This document shows, piece by piece, positions 5,989-14,733 of a DNA stretch of 25,659 nucleotides. Position 1 is the first letter of the stretch. Each line of letters starts with the position of its first letter. The notes beneath the pieces are model-generated. The model was not told the DNA's origin. It made no database searches and saw nothing but the letters and a program-made list of their open reading frames with translations. Source of the stretch: a virus; the IMG/VR virus record IMGVR_UViG_3300042446_000488, positions 1 through 25,659 of that record; one strand, given 5' to 3'. Both the position numbers and the translations under genes were made by a program.

Positions 5989-7696
5989 AACCGCACAACT
6001 CTTTGCGGCATTTCGCCAATCGTGCAGACCTCCGGCACGGCTAAAGCCTAGCGCGTGGGCGCATGGCAGGGTGGCACTTTATGAAGGACTCTCGCCATAT
6101 TTCGAGGCGGACGCATCACCTTGGCTAGTCGAACCACTAAACGCATTTGCCGACATCGGCGCGAAAGAGGTTTGCTTACTTGCACCGGTTGGAACTGGAA
6201 AAACCACCATGCTAGAAGCCGCGATGTGCTACATCATCAGCGAGGACGCAGGGGCGACAATGCTAGTAGGTCAAACCGATAGCGACATCAAGGACTGGGT
6301 TGAAACTAGGCTAGATTTTTCGTTGATTAACACCAAGGAAACAGCGGGATTGCTACCAACGGGAAAACATCGGCACAAGAAGAGGAAAGACGCTATCATT
6401 TTCCCTCACATGGCTTTATTTATGACAGGCGCAAACTTGTCTGGACTCCAGGCAAAGTCGATGCGTCGAGTGCTATGTGATGAGCCGTGGATTTATCCAG
6501 ACGGAATGATTCGAGAAGCGGAGGGGCGGCTACATGACAGATGGAATCGGCAGTTTTATCTTTTGGCTCAAGGTGGCTTTGTGAATACCGAGTGGCACAA
6601 GAAATGCGAAAACACCGCGATGCGCGAGTTTTGCTTTACGTGCCCGTCATGCCAACATGAGCAAGCGTGGAAATGGGAGAACGTTATTTATGACACTACG
6701 ATCACAGACCGCGTAAAAATGGCACAATCCGCACAAATAAAGTGCGCGAACGTCGATTGCGATTACCGATTGCAAGACAAACCGCAACCACGGCGAGAGT
6801 TGGCAATCTCAGCGCGTTACGTGCAAATTAAAGAGGGCATGCCTGACAGTTACGGATACCACTACAACGCGCTTTGCAACTGGAGACTACCATTGTGGCG
6901 GCTAGTCATCGAGCGATGTAATGCGATGGATGAAGTGGCGCGGGGCAATCTTAAACTACTGCAACAATTTATTCAAAAACGACTAGCAGAATTTTGGAGC
7001 GATGAGCAAGAGGACGAACGGGTAAAGCTAACGGGTCACGGCTACTCAGTGCGAGATTATGCGAACGGCGAATCATGGGAGGATGAATCGCATAGGTTTA
7101 TGACGATCGACCGCCAGCAAGATCACTTTTGGGTGGCGATCCGCGCTTGGGGCATTGGTGGCAATTCGCGCCTTTTATTTTACTCAAAGGTTGACACATG
7201 GGAACGAGTCAAGGTAATTCAAGAAACCTACAAGGTAGAAAACCGAAAGACGCAAATTGACTGCGGTTATCAAAAAGATGAAGTTTATAAACGCTGCACT
7301 CAATACGGATGGCTTGCATTGCGCGGCGACCAACGCGACCAATATCCACATCGGAACCGACAAGGTAAAACCATTTTCAAATCTTATTCGCCGTATCAAT
7401 CAGTCACGGCCAGTGACGGCAAAAAAACAATGGTGGCGTATTTTTCCAATACGTCACACAAGGACATACTTTTTCAACTGCGCAATCAGCGCGGCGTAGA
7501 TTGGCAAATCCCCGATGATGTTGGCAGTGAATACTTGCGGCAAATCGACGCAGAGGTTAGGCGTGGAGAGGGCAAAACGGCGCGATGGACTAAACGGCAC
7601 AACGACAACCATGCCGTTGACTGTGAAAACATGCAAATCGTGCTTGCTTCAATATTTGGCTTAATCGGAACGCCAGAAACAGAAACGGAAGAATGA
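5978..7696 (+). CDS. Terminase large subunit, lambda GpA family
   Basis: This 572-residue protein is the packaging motor and nuclease. Walker A is APVGTGKTT (69-77); the Walker B Asp-Glu is RRVLCDEP (163-170). A zinc-binding insert has CPSC (222-225) and CANVDC (256-261), as in GpA relatives. The nuclease domain has acidic residues at MTID (Asp 378), QIDCG (Asp 428) and DNHAVDCEN (Asp 548). Length is a little below lambda gpA (641). GpA-type terminases usually cut at cos sites, so cohesive genome ends are likely. Two adjacent ATGs (5978 and 5981) could start it; the first is used here. Confidence 0.95.
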   Translation: MMSKTAQLFAAFRQSCRPPARLKPSAWAHGRVALYEGLSPYFEADASPWLVEPLNAFADIGAKEVCLLAPVGTGKTTMLEAAMCYIISEDAGATMLVGQTDSDIKDWVETRLDFSLINTKETAGLLPTGKHRHKKRKDAIIFPHMALFMTGANLSGLQAKSMRRVLCDEPWIYPDGMIREAEGRLHDRWNRQFYLLAQGGFVNTEWHKKCENTAMREFCFTCPSCQHEQAWKWENVIYDTTITDRVKMAQSAQIKCANVDCDYRLQDKPQPRRELAISARYVQIKEGMPDSYGYHYNALCNWRLPLWRLVIERCNAMDEVARGNLKLLQQFIQKRLAEFWSDEQEDERVKLTGHGYSVRDYANGESWEDESHRFMTIDRQQDHFWVAIRAWGIGGNSRLLFYSKVDTWERVKVIQETYKVENRKTQIDCGYQKDEVYKRCTQYGWLALRGDQRDQYPHRNRQGKTIFKSYSPYQSVTASDGKKTMVAYFSNTSHKDILFQLRNQRGVDWQIPDDVGSEYLRQIDAEVRRGEGKTARWTKRHNDNHAVDCENMQIVLASIFGLIGTPETETEE

Positions 7697-7718
7697 TTTT
7701 TGACATGTCGCCCCAAGC

Positions 7719-7994
7719 ATGGGAGTGGCTGACTTAATCAAAGCATGGTATGACGCATCGTTAGACGATCCGACGATTCTGCAATCGCTCATAACGGCGA
7801 GAACAGCGGCATTAAATGGAACGTTGTCAAAAGGCGGTGGCAACACGCTGACTTCCAGCCAAAAAAATGGCATAAGCTACACGGTTTTAGTTAGTCTGCC
7901 AGAGACAGATAGAATCACGGTATTAAACCGCGCAATCAACGCGATCAAAGCGAATAACCGCCCTAGTTCAGTAGGAAAGGGGGTATTCCAGTGA
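7719..7994 (+). CDS. Probable gpW-like head-tail joining protein
   Basis: This 91-residue protein lies between the terminase large subunit and the portal gene, exactly where lambda and relatives keep gpW, which fills the portal channel and permits tail joining. It has an N-terminal helix, a Gly-rich turn (SKGGGNTL), a short strand pair (NGISYTVLV) and a final helix, the alpha-beta-beta-alpha order of gpW. Sequence similarity to gpW is too weak to see directly, so the call rests on size, order and position. It is preceded by a TTTTTGACA sequence and coupled to the portal by a GTGA overlap. Confidence 0.6.
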   Translation: MGVADLIKAWYDASLDDPTILQSLITARTAALNGTLSKGGGNTLTSSQKNGISYTVLVSLPETDRITVLNRAINAIKANNRPSSVGKGVFQ

Positions 7995-9484
7995 TTGTAG
8001 ACCGTTGGGGTAACTCTTACAAAGCAGCGCAAGGAGCTATTACTGAGACGCGAGATCGTCCGTATATCCCAGTGCAAATGAAGGACATCAGCGAGCTTGT
8101 CCCGTCACGCGACAGGAAAGCACTTGTTTCATTTTCGCGCCGTCTCATACTAAACGAAGGAGTATTAAAAGGTGCGATTGAACAAAAAAGCATGTATGCT
8201 GTCGGCAGATCATGGCAAGCTCAATCGAAATCCAAAGACCGCGAATTTGCTTTATTGGCAGAGGAAAAAATCAACGACGAATGGCAAAAGATTTGCGATG
8301 TTGCAGGGGGTCAAAACAATTTTCAAACGCTACTTTATTCATTTTCAGTAGCGATCAGTCGAGACGGTGAAGGTTTTATTTTGCTGACGAAAACCGAAAA
8401 CGATTACCCGCGAGTTCAGCAAATACCATCGCATCGGATTTCGACACCTAACGGATTGCGTGATGGAAAACTAACAACTGGAAAATTCAAAGGCAGAAAT
8501 CTTGTCGATGGCATAGTATATCGCAACGGTGCGCCCGTAGCTTATTGCTACGTCGATCAAAACAACGATTTAATCGAATACTTTGACGCTCAGAATATCA
8601 TCCACTCATTCGATCCCTCATGGCAAGAGCAAGGGCGAGGATTGCCAGCATTTACCCATGCATTAAACGACTTGCGAGACGCTTTGCAATCCCACGAATG
8701 GGAAAGACACGCGCAACTTATGCTATCTCAAATCGTAATGTCTGAACATAACGAAACGGGACTAGCGCCAGATGACAACGCATCGATCATCACTGGCGAC
8801 GACACAACTTGCCAAGGCCCAATCGGTGCAAATGGCATTATTTCCGATACGCTCGGCGGCGGTCAAGTGCGATACTTTGCGGCAAAAAGTGGTGCAAAAC
8901 TCGACATCTTAAAAAACGATAGGCCTGGTGAATCATGGGAATCTTTTCAAAATCGGATTTATCGAAAAGCACTTAGCGGCGACAACTGGCCACTGTCAAT
9001 GTGCTGGACAGCCACAGGCCAAGGCACAGCAGAACGGGCAGACCTTGGACGCGCACAACGCGCAGTCGAGGATAGGCAAGACCTACTAGAATACGCCGCA
9101 AATCGCATGACAGGATACGCAGTCGCCAAGCTCATCAAGCTCGGAGAATTGCCAGCGGCTAACGATTGGTGGAAATGGAAATTCACTTACCCTAAAAAAC
9201 TAACGATTGACGATGGCAGGGTTTCAAAAGAACTGATCGAGCAATGGAAAGCTGGTTTCTTGAATACTCAAGACGTTCTTGGCTATCTCGGAAAAAGCGA
9301 GGACGAACATTTAGATCAACGCATCAACTACCTTGTGAAAATGAAAACCAAGGTATTGGAGGCGAACAAAGCAAATCCAGAAATCACAATCGAGCCGCGC
9401 GAAATGCAAATGCTCACGGCTAACGACATGGGGCAACCAATAGAACCACTAAAAGAAAAAGAAGATGACCTATCTAAAGATTGA
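7991..9484 (+). CDS. Portal protein, lambda gpB family
   Basis: This 497-residue protein is the dodecameric ring at the capsid vertex through which DNA passes. It matches the lambda-type family: an early LVSFSRRLILNEGVLKGAIE segment, then the SRDGEGFILL block (about 133-142), a QIPSHRIST strand, and the long C-terminal helix with WEDFQ-like and RADLGRAQRAVEDRQ parts (about 344-358). It starts with GTG, overlapping the previous stop by 4 bases (GTGA). Its end overlaps the protease gene by 20 bases. Length is close to lambda gpB (533). Confidence 0.92.
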   Translation: MIVDRWGNSYKAAQGAITETRDRPYIPVQMKDISELVPSRDRKALVSFSRRLILNEGVLKGAIEQKSMYAVGRSWQAQSKSKDREFALLAEEKINDEWQKICDVAGGQNNFQTLLYSFSVAISRDGEGFILLTKTENDYPRVQQIPSHRISTPNGLRDGKLTTGKFKGRNLVDGIVYRNGAPVAYCYVDQNNDLIEYFDAQNIIHSFDPSWQEQGRGLPAFTHALNDLRDALQSHEWERHAQLMLSQIVMSEHNETGLAPDDNASIITGDDTTCQGPIGANGIISDTLGGGQVRYFAAKSGAKLDILKNDRPGESWESFQNRIYRKALSGDNWPLSMCWTATGQGTAERADLGRAQRAVEDRQDLLEYAANRMTGYAVAKLIKLGELPAANDWWKWKFTYPKKLTIDDGRVSKELIEQWKAGFLNTQDVLGYLGKSEDEHLDQRINYLVKMKTKVLEANKANPEITIEPREMQMLTANDMGQPIEPLKEKEDDLSKD

Positions 9485-10559
9485 AAACAAAGCAGGAAAA
9501 ATCAAGCTCAACGATACTGTTACAAAGCAGTCTATCGGTAAAGTGATTGACGAAATCGGAAAATTGTTTGGCGCAACTGCCAGCAATGAAGGCGCAGATT
9601 TTGGCGAGATTATGAACGCCGCTGAAAACGGAATTGATACGCTCAATATCGAAATCAATTCTCCAGGTGGAAGCATCTTTGACGGATACACGATGTATCA
9701 GGAAATCAAGTCGCTTCAAGATCGTGGTGTATATGTGACAGCTACCATCACGGGTATGGCAGCAAGCATGGCTAGCGTTATTTGCATGGCGTGTGACAAG
9801 GTGGAGATCGTGCCGCACGGACGCATGATGATTCATGACGCATCTGTCTCGGCATCGGGCAACGCGGAATCGCTCAGAAAATCCGCTGACTTGGTGGACA
9901 ATCTTTCTGCCGACATCGCCAATCTTTACTCAGAAAAAACAGGAATCCAATCTGACGAAATCAGAGAAATGATGAAAGCGGAAACTTGGATGACTGCGAA
10001 AGAATCAGTTTCTAAGAAATTCGCAGATACAATTTTTGACACCAAAGCAAAGAATATGGCTAGTATTTTATACAGATTCAAACCAGACGCAGCACTCACC
10101 GAAAAAGTTATCGGGCTAGAGTCTGCCATCGTTGACGCAGAAAATCAAATCAGCGAACTAGCGGAAAACCTAGCAACCCGCGAAAGCGATTTGCAAAATG
10201 CCGTTACTGAATTGGCAGAAGTGAAAGCATCCAATGAAGAAATCACCGCAAAGCTAGCAGAATCCGAATCGGCATTGCAATCTGAGAAAGAAGCAGTAAT
10301 CGCAAAAGCATCTGAGATTGAAACTCTGAACGCAAAACTTGTAGAAGTCGAAGCAGACGCGAACGCAAAACTAGTCGAAGCAGAATCATCGGCAGCTAAA
10401 AAAGCCGCTGAGATTCTCGCATCGGCTGGAGTGCCTGCGGTTGACGTGCAAGCGGGAGAGAAAAGCAAATCAAACCAAGTTACCCGCGCTGAATTTAACG
10501 GAATGAGCGACAAGCAAAAAATGGCTTTCGCTAAAAACAAAGGAACAATCACCAACTAA
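9465..10559 (+). CDS. ClpP-type (S14) head maturation protease fused to a scaffold domain
   Basis: This 364-residue protein has two parts. Residues 1-190 form a ClpP-like domain: INSPGGSIFDG (64-74), TGMAASMAS with nucleophile Ser 101, and MMIHDAS with His 124; Glu 173 lies where the family usually has its Asp. Residues 200-330 are almost purely coiled coil, rich in Ala, Glu and Ser, as in lambda gpC/Nu3 scaffolds. The last 30 residues (QVTRAEFNGMSDKQ onward) are a typical basic scaffold tail. It probably guides coat assembly and then clears the inner space by self-cleavage. Neighbouring portal and coat genes support this. Confidence 0.9.
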   Translation: MTYLKIENKAGKIKLNDTVTKQSIGKVIDEIGKLFGATASNEGADFGEIMNAAENGIDTLNIEINSPGGSIFDGYTMYQEIKSLQDRGVYVTATITGMAASMASVICMACDKVEIVPHGRMMIHDASVSASGNAESLRKSADLVDNLSADIANLYSEKTGIQSDEIREMMKAETWMTAKESVSKKFADTIFDTKAKNMASILYRFKPDAALTEKVIGLESAIVDAENQISELAENLATRESDLQNAVTELAEVKASNEEITAKLAESESALQSEKEAVIAKASEIETLNAKLVEVEADANAKLVEAESSAAKKAAEILASAGVPAVDVQAGEKSKSNQVTRAEFNGMSDKQKMAFAKNKGTITN

Positions 10560-10602
10560 TTTTTCAACTAACAAAAACAATCAAATTAACTAATCAAATA
10601 TC

Positions 10603-11757
10603 ATGGCTAATACCTTAACTAATCTAATCCCTCTCGCATACGAAGCACTTGACGTTGTTTCTCGCGAGGTCACAGGCTTAATCGCCGCCGTCAATCTTGA
10701 CTCTGCCGCTGAAACCATTGCCAAAGGGCAAACAGTTTATAGCCCAGTTGCTCCAGTAAATACCACTGGCAACATCACACCAGCAATGACAGTGACAGCA
10801 GCATCCGATCAAACTATCGGCACAAAGTCGCTTGTTATTGACAACTACAAAACATCTGGATTTAACTGGACGGCAGAAGAAGAATTCGGCTTGAATTCAG
10901 GTGGGCGTTTGGAAAATATCATCCGCGATCAAATGTCGCAATGCTTCCGCGTTCACGTGAACGAAATCGAATCCGCTCTTTGCCTTGCTGCATCCGTTGG
11001 TGCGTCACGAGCAATCGGAACGACCGCTGGCACTGCTCCAATCCTTGCCGACTTTGCAGGAGCGCAAAAAATCCTTACCGACAACGGCGCACCACTTACT
11101 GACCGTCACGCAATCTTTGACACTACTGCTGGCGTTGCACTACGTGGCACTTCTAACCTTTACAAAGTTAACGAATCTGGCGATGCTAACCTATTGCGTC
11201 AAGGCGTTCTAGGTAGCTTGTATGGTTTTGAATTGCGCGAATCCGCTGGCATTGTTTCGACTGCCGCTGGCGCAATGGCATCAGCCACTAGCACTAGCGC
11301 GGCGTTTACCGTTGGTCAAACTGTCATCCCTCTTGCTGCCGCAGGAACGGGAGTGGTTGCCGCTGGTGACATCATCACTTTTGCTAACGACACTAACAAG
11401 TATGTGGTCGCATCTGTTAGCTTTGCAGGCGCAAACCCAGCATCTGGCGATAGCATCACTCTTGCCGCCCCAGGCTTGCGTAAAGCACAAAGCGCAGCAA
11501 CTCGCGCAATCACAGTTTTTGCCACTTCCACTCGCAACTTGGCACTGAGCCGCAACGCAATTACGCTTGCAACTCGCTTGCCAAAATTTCAAGCAAACGA
11601 CCAAGCCGCTGACCGTTACGTGATGACCGATCCGCGCACGGGACTTGCGTTTGAAATTGCAATGTATCCTGGCTATCGCATGGTTAAATATGAAGTTTCG
11701 ATTGCTTACGGATTGAGTGTTATCAAACCAGAACACCTTGCCATCATCATTGGCTAA
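10603..11757 (+). CDS. Major capsid protein, P22 coat (gp5) family
   Basis: This 384-residue protein matches P22-type HK97-fold coat proteins: MANTLTNLIPLAYEALDVVS at the start, then SGFNWTAEEEFGLNSGG (about 86-102), VNEIESALCLAAS (about 119-131), the LTDNGAPLTDRHAIFDTTAG block (158-177) and the GFELRESAG strand. A Ser/Ala/Thr-rich insert at about 222-305 corresponds to the surface I-domain typical of the family. It is probably the most heavily expressed gene in the window. It has no SD sequence; an A/T-rich 43-base leader ending in aaatatc precedes it. A terminator follows 29 bases after its stop. Confidence 0.92.
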   Translation: MANTLTNLIPLAYEALDVVSREVTGLIAAVNLDSAAETIAKGQTVYSPVAPVNTTGNITPAMTVTAASDQTIGTKSLVIDNYKTSGFNWTAEEEFGLNSGGRLENIIRDQMSQCFRVHVNEIESALCLAASVGASRAIGTTAGTAPILADFAGAQKILTDNGAPLTDRHAIFDTTAGVALRGTSNLYKVNESGDANLLRQGVLGSLYGFELRESAGIVSTAAGAMASATSTSAAFTVGQTVIPLAAAGTGVVAAGDIITFANDTNKYVVASVSFAGANPASGDSITLAAPGLRKAQSAATRAITVFATSTRNLALSRNAITLATRLPKFQANDQAADRYVMTDPRTGLAFEIAMYPGYRMVKYEVSIAYGLSVIKPEHLAIIIG

Positions 11758-11786
11758 CATTTTTTTGTTGTATTGTGTTTCATAGC

Positions 11787-11823
11787 GGGTGCGTCACTGG
11801 AAACGGTGGCGCACTTTCTTTTT
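11787..11823 (+). terminator. Rho-independent terminator behind the coat protein gene
   Basis: GTGCGTCAC (11789-11797) pairs with GTGGCGCAC (11806-11814) over nine base pairs with one G-U wobble, around an 8-base loop, followed by a T-rich tract at 11815-11823 broken by one C. It probably lowers transcription of the tail genes relative to the coat gene, since no other promoter is seen for them. Confidence 0.8.
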
Positions 11824-11840
11824 GACTTGCGAGCTACTAC

Positions 11841-12155
11841 ATGAGCCTTGTCGATGATTTCTTACTAACGCACAACGACGAATCGGATTCCACAATGGGA
11901 ACTGATACCATGATTTGCGAGGGGCAAACCTTTTCCGTGGTATCAAACCTTATCGGCAAAACTATCGACGCTGACATCGGCATTGAGCCGCAAATAAACG
12001 GCACGGTGACAGCGCAACCCGCAGACGTGACAACGCCTAAAACACTCTTAAACAAGCGTTGCACAGTTGGCGGCGTAGCGTATCGAGTTATCGGCGTTGA
12101 CGTTGGCACGGTGGCAATCCACTTCACCCTGAGTGATCCTAGTGAGACGCGATGA
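11841..12155 (+). CDS. Small head-tail connector-region protein
   Basis: This 104-residue protein of unknown family follows the coat gene and comes before a gp10-like tail-completion gene, where siphoviruses keep head-closure or connector proteins. It is acidic and predicted to be mostly beta strand (VGGVAYRVIGVDVGTVAIHF near the end), like the small barrel of lambda gpFII or other stoppers. It is preceded by TTTTTGACTT and overlaps the next gene by ATGA (12152-12155). No catalytic motif is seen. The assignment to connector function is positional. Confidence 0.5.
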   Translation: MSLVDDFLLTHNDESDSTMGTDTMICEGQTFSVVSNLIGKTIDADIGIEPQINGTVTAQPADVTTPKTLLNKRCTVGGVAYRVIGVDVGTVAIHFTLSDPSETR

Positions 12156-12847
12156 TTAGAATCTCTATCAGTCCGAGACAACGGCGCATACTGGATGCGG
12201 AAATGAAAGCATTTGCAACACGCGCAGGGGTGGCAGTCGGTGAAGTTGTCGCCATCGTGGGGCAATCGTGCGCGAAAGAACTGGCAAGAAAAATTCAACC
12301 TTGGGGGCTTAGTAAAGCGGTTGGGCAAGAGTTTGAAAAGTCTATTGCGAAGCAAATACAAAAAGCCGCAAGATACGCAGAGCAGACAGCAATACAAGGC
12401 GACCTTGCATCAGTTCATAAAAACCTACGAGTTCACGGCGCAATCTTAGTTAGGCCATCAAAGCAATTTCAACCAAAACGCAAACTATTTCCAAAAGCAG
12501 AAAGAGACACGCTTGCTGATAAAAAAATGGCACGTGCTGGACTTGCTAAGGCTGGATGGATTGCGGCGGGAGAATCAATTTCGTCACCCTTATTAAAAAC
12601 GGCAAAGGGAATAGCTAGGAAAATCAAAGGCATCGCGCCATGGATCCGACGTCACGCAAAAACATCAGAAGGGTCATCGGTTTTTAAAATGACAGGTGGG
12701 TTGTCGTCAACGATATTTCTTACGAACAATTCAAGTTATGCTTACAGTTCAAACAACACCAACAGGGGCGATGTATCAACGGCGTTAAGCGATGGATACA
12801 AGCGAAGCATCACAATGATTAGAGCAAGATTGAAAAAACTAAAATGA
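12152..12847 (+). CDS. Probable tail-completion protein, HK97 gp10/lambda gpZ-like
   Basis: This 231-residue basic protein has a long N-terminal helical part (ILDAEMKAFATRAG, about 13-26) and a C-terminal part with LTNNSSYAYSSNNTNRGDV (about 190-208), the Tyr-Ala-rich segment found in gp10/gpZ proteins that attach the tail to the head. It lies between the connector-like gene and a gpU-like tail terminator, matching gene order Z then U. It is linked to both neighbours by ATGA overlaps. The family call is by order and this motif; sequence similarity to lambda gpZ itself is weak. Confidence 0.6.
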   Translation: MIRISISPRQRRILDAEMKAFATRAGVAVGEVVAIVGQSCAKELARKIQPWGLSKAVGQEFEKSIAKQIQKAARYAEQTAIQGDLASVHKNLRVHGAILVRPSKQFQPKRKLFPKAERDTLADKKMARAGLAKAGWIAAGESISSPLLKTAKGIARKIKGIAPWIRRHAKTSEGSSVFKMTGGLSSTIFLTNNSSYAYSSNNTNRGDVSTALSDGYKRSITMIRARLKKLK

Positions 12848-13245
12848 ACATACAAACACTAAAAGAGCGGATTGTTACAGTCCTAAACACGGAAATTACG
12901 ACCGTCACAAGCTACGATGCTGAGAAGTTTTCAGAGATTGATTTGCCTAACATATCGGTAAAGGTGGCATCGTGTGAACGACTTTCAAAGGCAATGCGGT
13001 CATACTCGGCGAACATTGAAATTACGCTTCGGGCGCATAGCGGAGATAGTCTGACAGTATCACAAATCAATGCCGTTACAAACGACATCGAAAGCTTGCT
13101 AAACGATGAATTTGCCAGCGAGATCAATAACAACATCGCAAACTTGCAAGTGGACTATTTCGCTCATAACGGCGGCGTGCCTGATTGGACTGACAACGCG
13201 CTAGAGTGCAAATTTGATTGTGAAGTCATATTTCAGACGGCTTAA
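12844..13245 (+). CDS. Probable tail terminator protein (gpU-like)
   Basis: This 133-residue protein has the size and the helix-strand pattern of lambda gpU and related tail terminators: an N-terminal helix (NIQTLKERIVTVLNTE), then strands ISVKVAS and ANIEITLRA, a helix (SQINAVTNDIESLLND) and a final CKFDCEVIFQT strand. Tail terminators cap the growing tube and stop its growth. It follows the gp10-like gene and precedes the tail tube gene, which is the order in many siphoviruses. A TTTTTGACA sequence lies in the gap behind it. Confidence 0.65.
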   Translation: MNIQTLKERIVTVLNTEITTVTSYDAEKFSEIDLPNISVKVASCERLSKAMRSYSANIEITLRAHSGDSLTVSQINAVTNDIESLLNDEFASEINNNIANLQVDYFAHNGGVPDWTDNALECKFDCEVIFQTA

Positions 13246-13270
13246 TTTTTGACACAAAACTAAAAGTATC

Positions 13271-13648
13271 ATGGCGACGCTTTTAGGTGTAACAAATGGA
13301 GTTTTCGGAATCACAGCACAGCAAACAGGCTTCTTGCTTGATACGCAAACGTGGGCATATAGCGACGAGGTTAAGATGGTCAAGAACATCAGCGGCGATG
13401 ACACTGGCGAATCACATTATAATGAAAAAGTAGAAATTTCTCTAAGTGGATTTTTGCCTAGCTCTTCACCATTTGCGGGGACGTTAGCATTAAGCCTAAC
13501 GCTTATTACCGTGCCGACAGATCACATCATCGGGTCAATGACAGCTGGCATGACAATCATTCAAACGATCAACCGAAGCAACACTTCTGAGGATTATCAA
13601 AAGGTTGATTTAACCGCCAAGTATTCGCCAACAATCGTTTCAGCTTAA
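13271..13648 (+). CDS. Probable major tail tube protein
   Basis: This 125-residue protein lies right after the tail terminator and ahead of the chaperone genes, where the major tail tube gene is expected. It is predicted to be all-beta with a single helix: KVEISLSGFLP, TLALSLTLITVP and TIIQTINRSN strands, then DYQKVDLTAKYSP, which resembles the last strand of tube proteins. It is shorter than lambda gpV (246) because it lacks an Ig-like C-terminal domain. The start lies 16 bases after TTGACA (13249-13254). Function rests on position and fold pattern. Confidence 0.65.
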   Translation: MATLLGVTNGVFGITAQQTGFLLDTQTWAYSDEVKMVKNISGDDTGESHYNEKVEISLSGFLPSSSPFAGTLALSLTLITVPTDHIIGSMTAGMTIIQTINRSNTSEDYQKVDLTAKYSPTIVSA

Positions 13649-13669
13649 TCGCCTAACAATTTACACGAA

Positions 13670-14368
13670 ATGAAAAACTTCACTGGTAAAACGGGTGATG
13701 CGGTTTCGCATATTAAAAGCGAGACAAGCAATCCGCAGCTTGCAGCGGCAATCATCGCAATAGATGTGCCATTGCTAAAGACTGCGCCAATGAATACTTT
13801 CGTCGGCGATGGCATAAAAGGAAAGCTAGTTACTTGGCAGTTTTACGGCGCGTCGCCAACTGGCAATACTGCCGACATGGTGATCAAAGCCTGGCACGAT
13901 GAACAATGGCTACGGGCTAACGCATCGCATACCGTGGCTAGAATCAAAGTTGCATTTGACGCAATGCACCAACTATCGAGACAAGCTCAAGGTCGGGAAG
14001 ACTACCTGCCAAAGTGCGAACTTGCCGACACTGTTTTCACCGCATCAACGCCACAAGCGGCGACTATGATTGCGCTCGGTCATATCTGCCAGGGTTACAA
14101 GTTGCACGCCGGCAGTCACTTCTGGCAATTTCCACAAACCGCATCGGTGGACATGGATTTATGGACAGACCATTTCATCCACGACAAGCTACCAACAGCG
14201 GATTTGTCGTATATCAAAGTCGCCTTGCTGAACTGGAAACAACTGATTTCAGACATCAAATCGCCAACGCATACCGCAGTTAAGCACGGAAAAAGAACCG
14301 CTTACATCGGGCGGGATGACGACGCGAAAGCACAATCTCAAATTGAAAAAATACTATACAGAAAATGA
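13670..14368 (+). CDS. Unknown phage protein between tail tube and tail chaperone
   Basis: I do not recognise this 232-residue protein. It is mixed alpha/beta, with several Trp and His residues (AWHDEQWLRANASH, about 74-87; LHAGSHFWQFPQ, about 145-156) and no membrane segment or signal peptide. It starts 21 bases after the tail tube gene and ends in an ATGA overlap with the chaperone gene (14365-14368), so it is made with the tail proteins. In most lambda-like phages nothing, or only a short minor tail protein, lies at this place. It could be a minor tail component or assembly factor, but no motif supports either. Confidence 0.6.
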   Translation: MKNFTGKTGDAVSHIKSETSNPQLAAAIIAIDVPLLKTAPMNTFVGDGIKGKLVTWQFYGASPTGNTADMVIKAWHDEQWLRANASHTVARIKVAFDAMHQLSRQAQGREDYLPKCELADTVFTASTPQAATMIALGHICQGYKLHAGSHFWQFPQTASVDMDLWTDHFIHDKLPTADLSYIKVALLNWKQLISDIKSPTHTAVKHGKRTAYIGRDDDAKAQSQIEKILYRK

Positions 14369-14733
14369 ATACGCCACCAATCATCAAAGACAAGCAATCG
14401 CGACCACTGACGAAATTCCTATGGAATCGAATCCGTGAATTTATTACGCCTGACAAATCGCGCGGGAAAGACGCATCGTTCATCATCGTTTTTGGCTATG
14501 CTGCCTTAGCATTATCCGACGATAAGGAAACGCAAAAAGCATATTGCGATGATGATTCATTTTTTGAACTTATTGCCAAGGTCGGAATCAATCTTAGCGA
14601 ATCGGAAGAAGAAGAAATCGGCAACTATATCAATGGCGTAATCAAACGATGGGAGGCGGCACAGATCGAAGTTGACGGCGCGGGAAAGACGGAATTGACA
14701 GAGGAGACGCGCCAAGTGACAGCGACTATCTGA
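14365..14733 (+). CDS. Tail assembly chaperone G-type protein (unshifted product)
   Basis: This 122-residue protein is the short product of the chaperone pair that binds the tape measure protein during tail assembly. It is mostly helical with an acidic stretch (NLSESEEEEIGNYINGVIKR, 95-114 approx.), in keeping with gpG-like proteins. Near its 3' end lies the lambda-type slippery heptamer, and the -1 frame stays open for 92 codons behind it, which identifies the gene as the G member of a G/GT pair. It begins in an ATGA overlap with the unknown gene before it and lies upstream of the tape measure gene, as expected. Confidence 0.8.
   Translation: MNTPPIIKDKQSRPLTKFLWNRIREFITPDKSRGKDASFIIVFGYAALALSDDKETQKAYCDDDSFFELIAKVGINLSESEEEEIGNYINGVIKRWEAAQIEVDGAGKTELTEETRQVTATI

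Noticed and set aside
11281-11760. Minus-strand frame of 159 residues over the coat gene
   Set aside because: It is the shadow of a strongly coding plus-strand frame and is rich in Cys, Ser and His with no domain.
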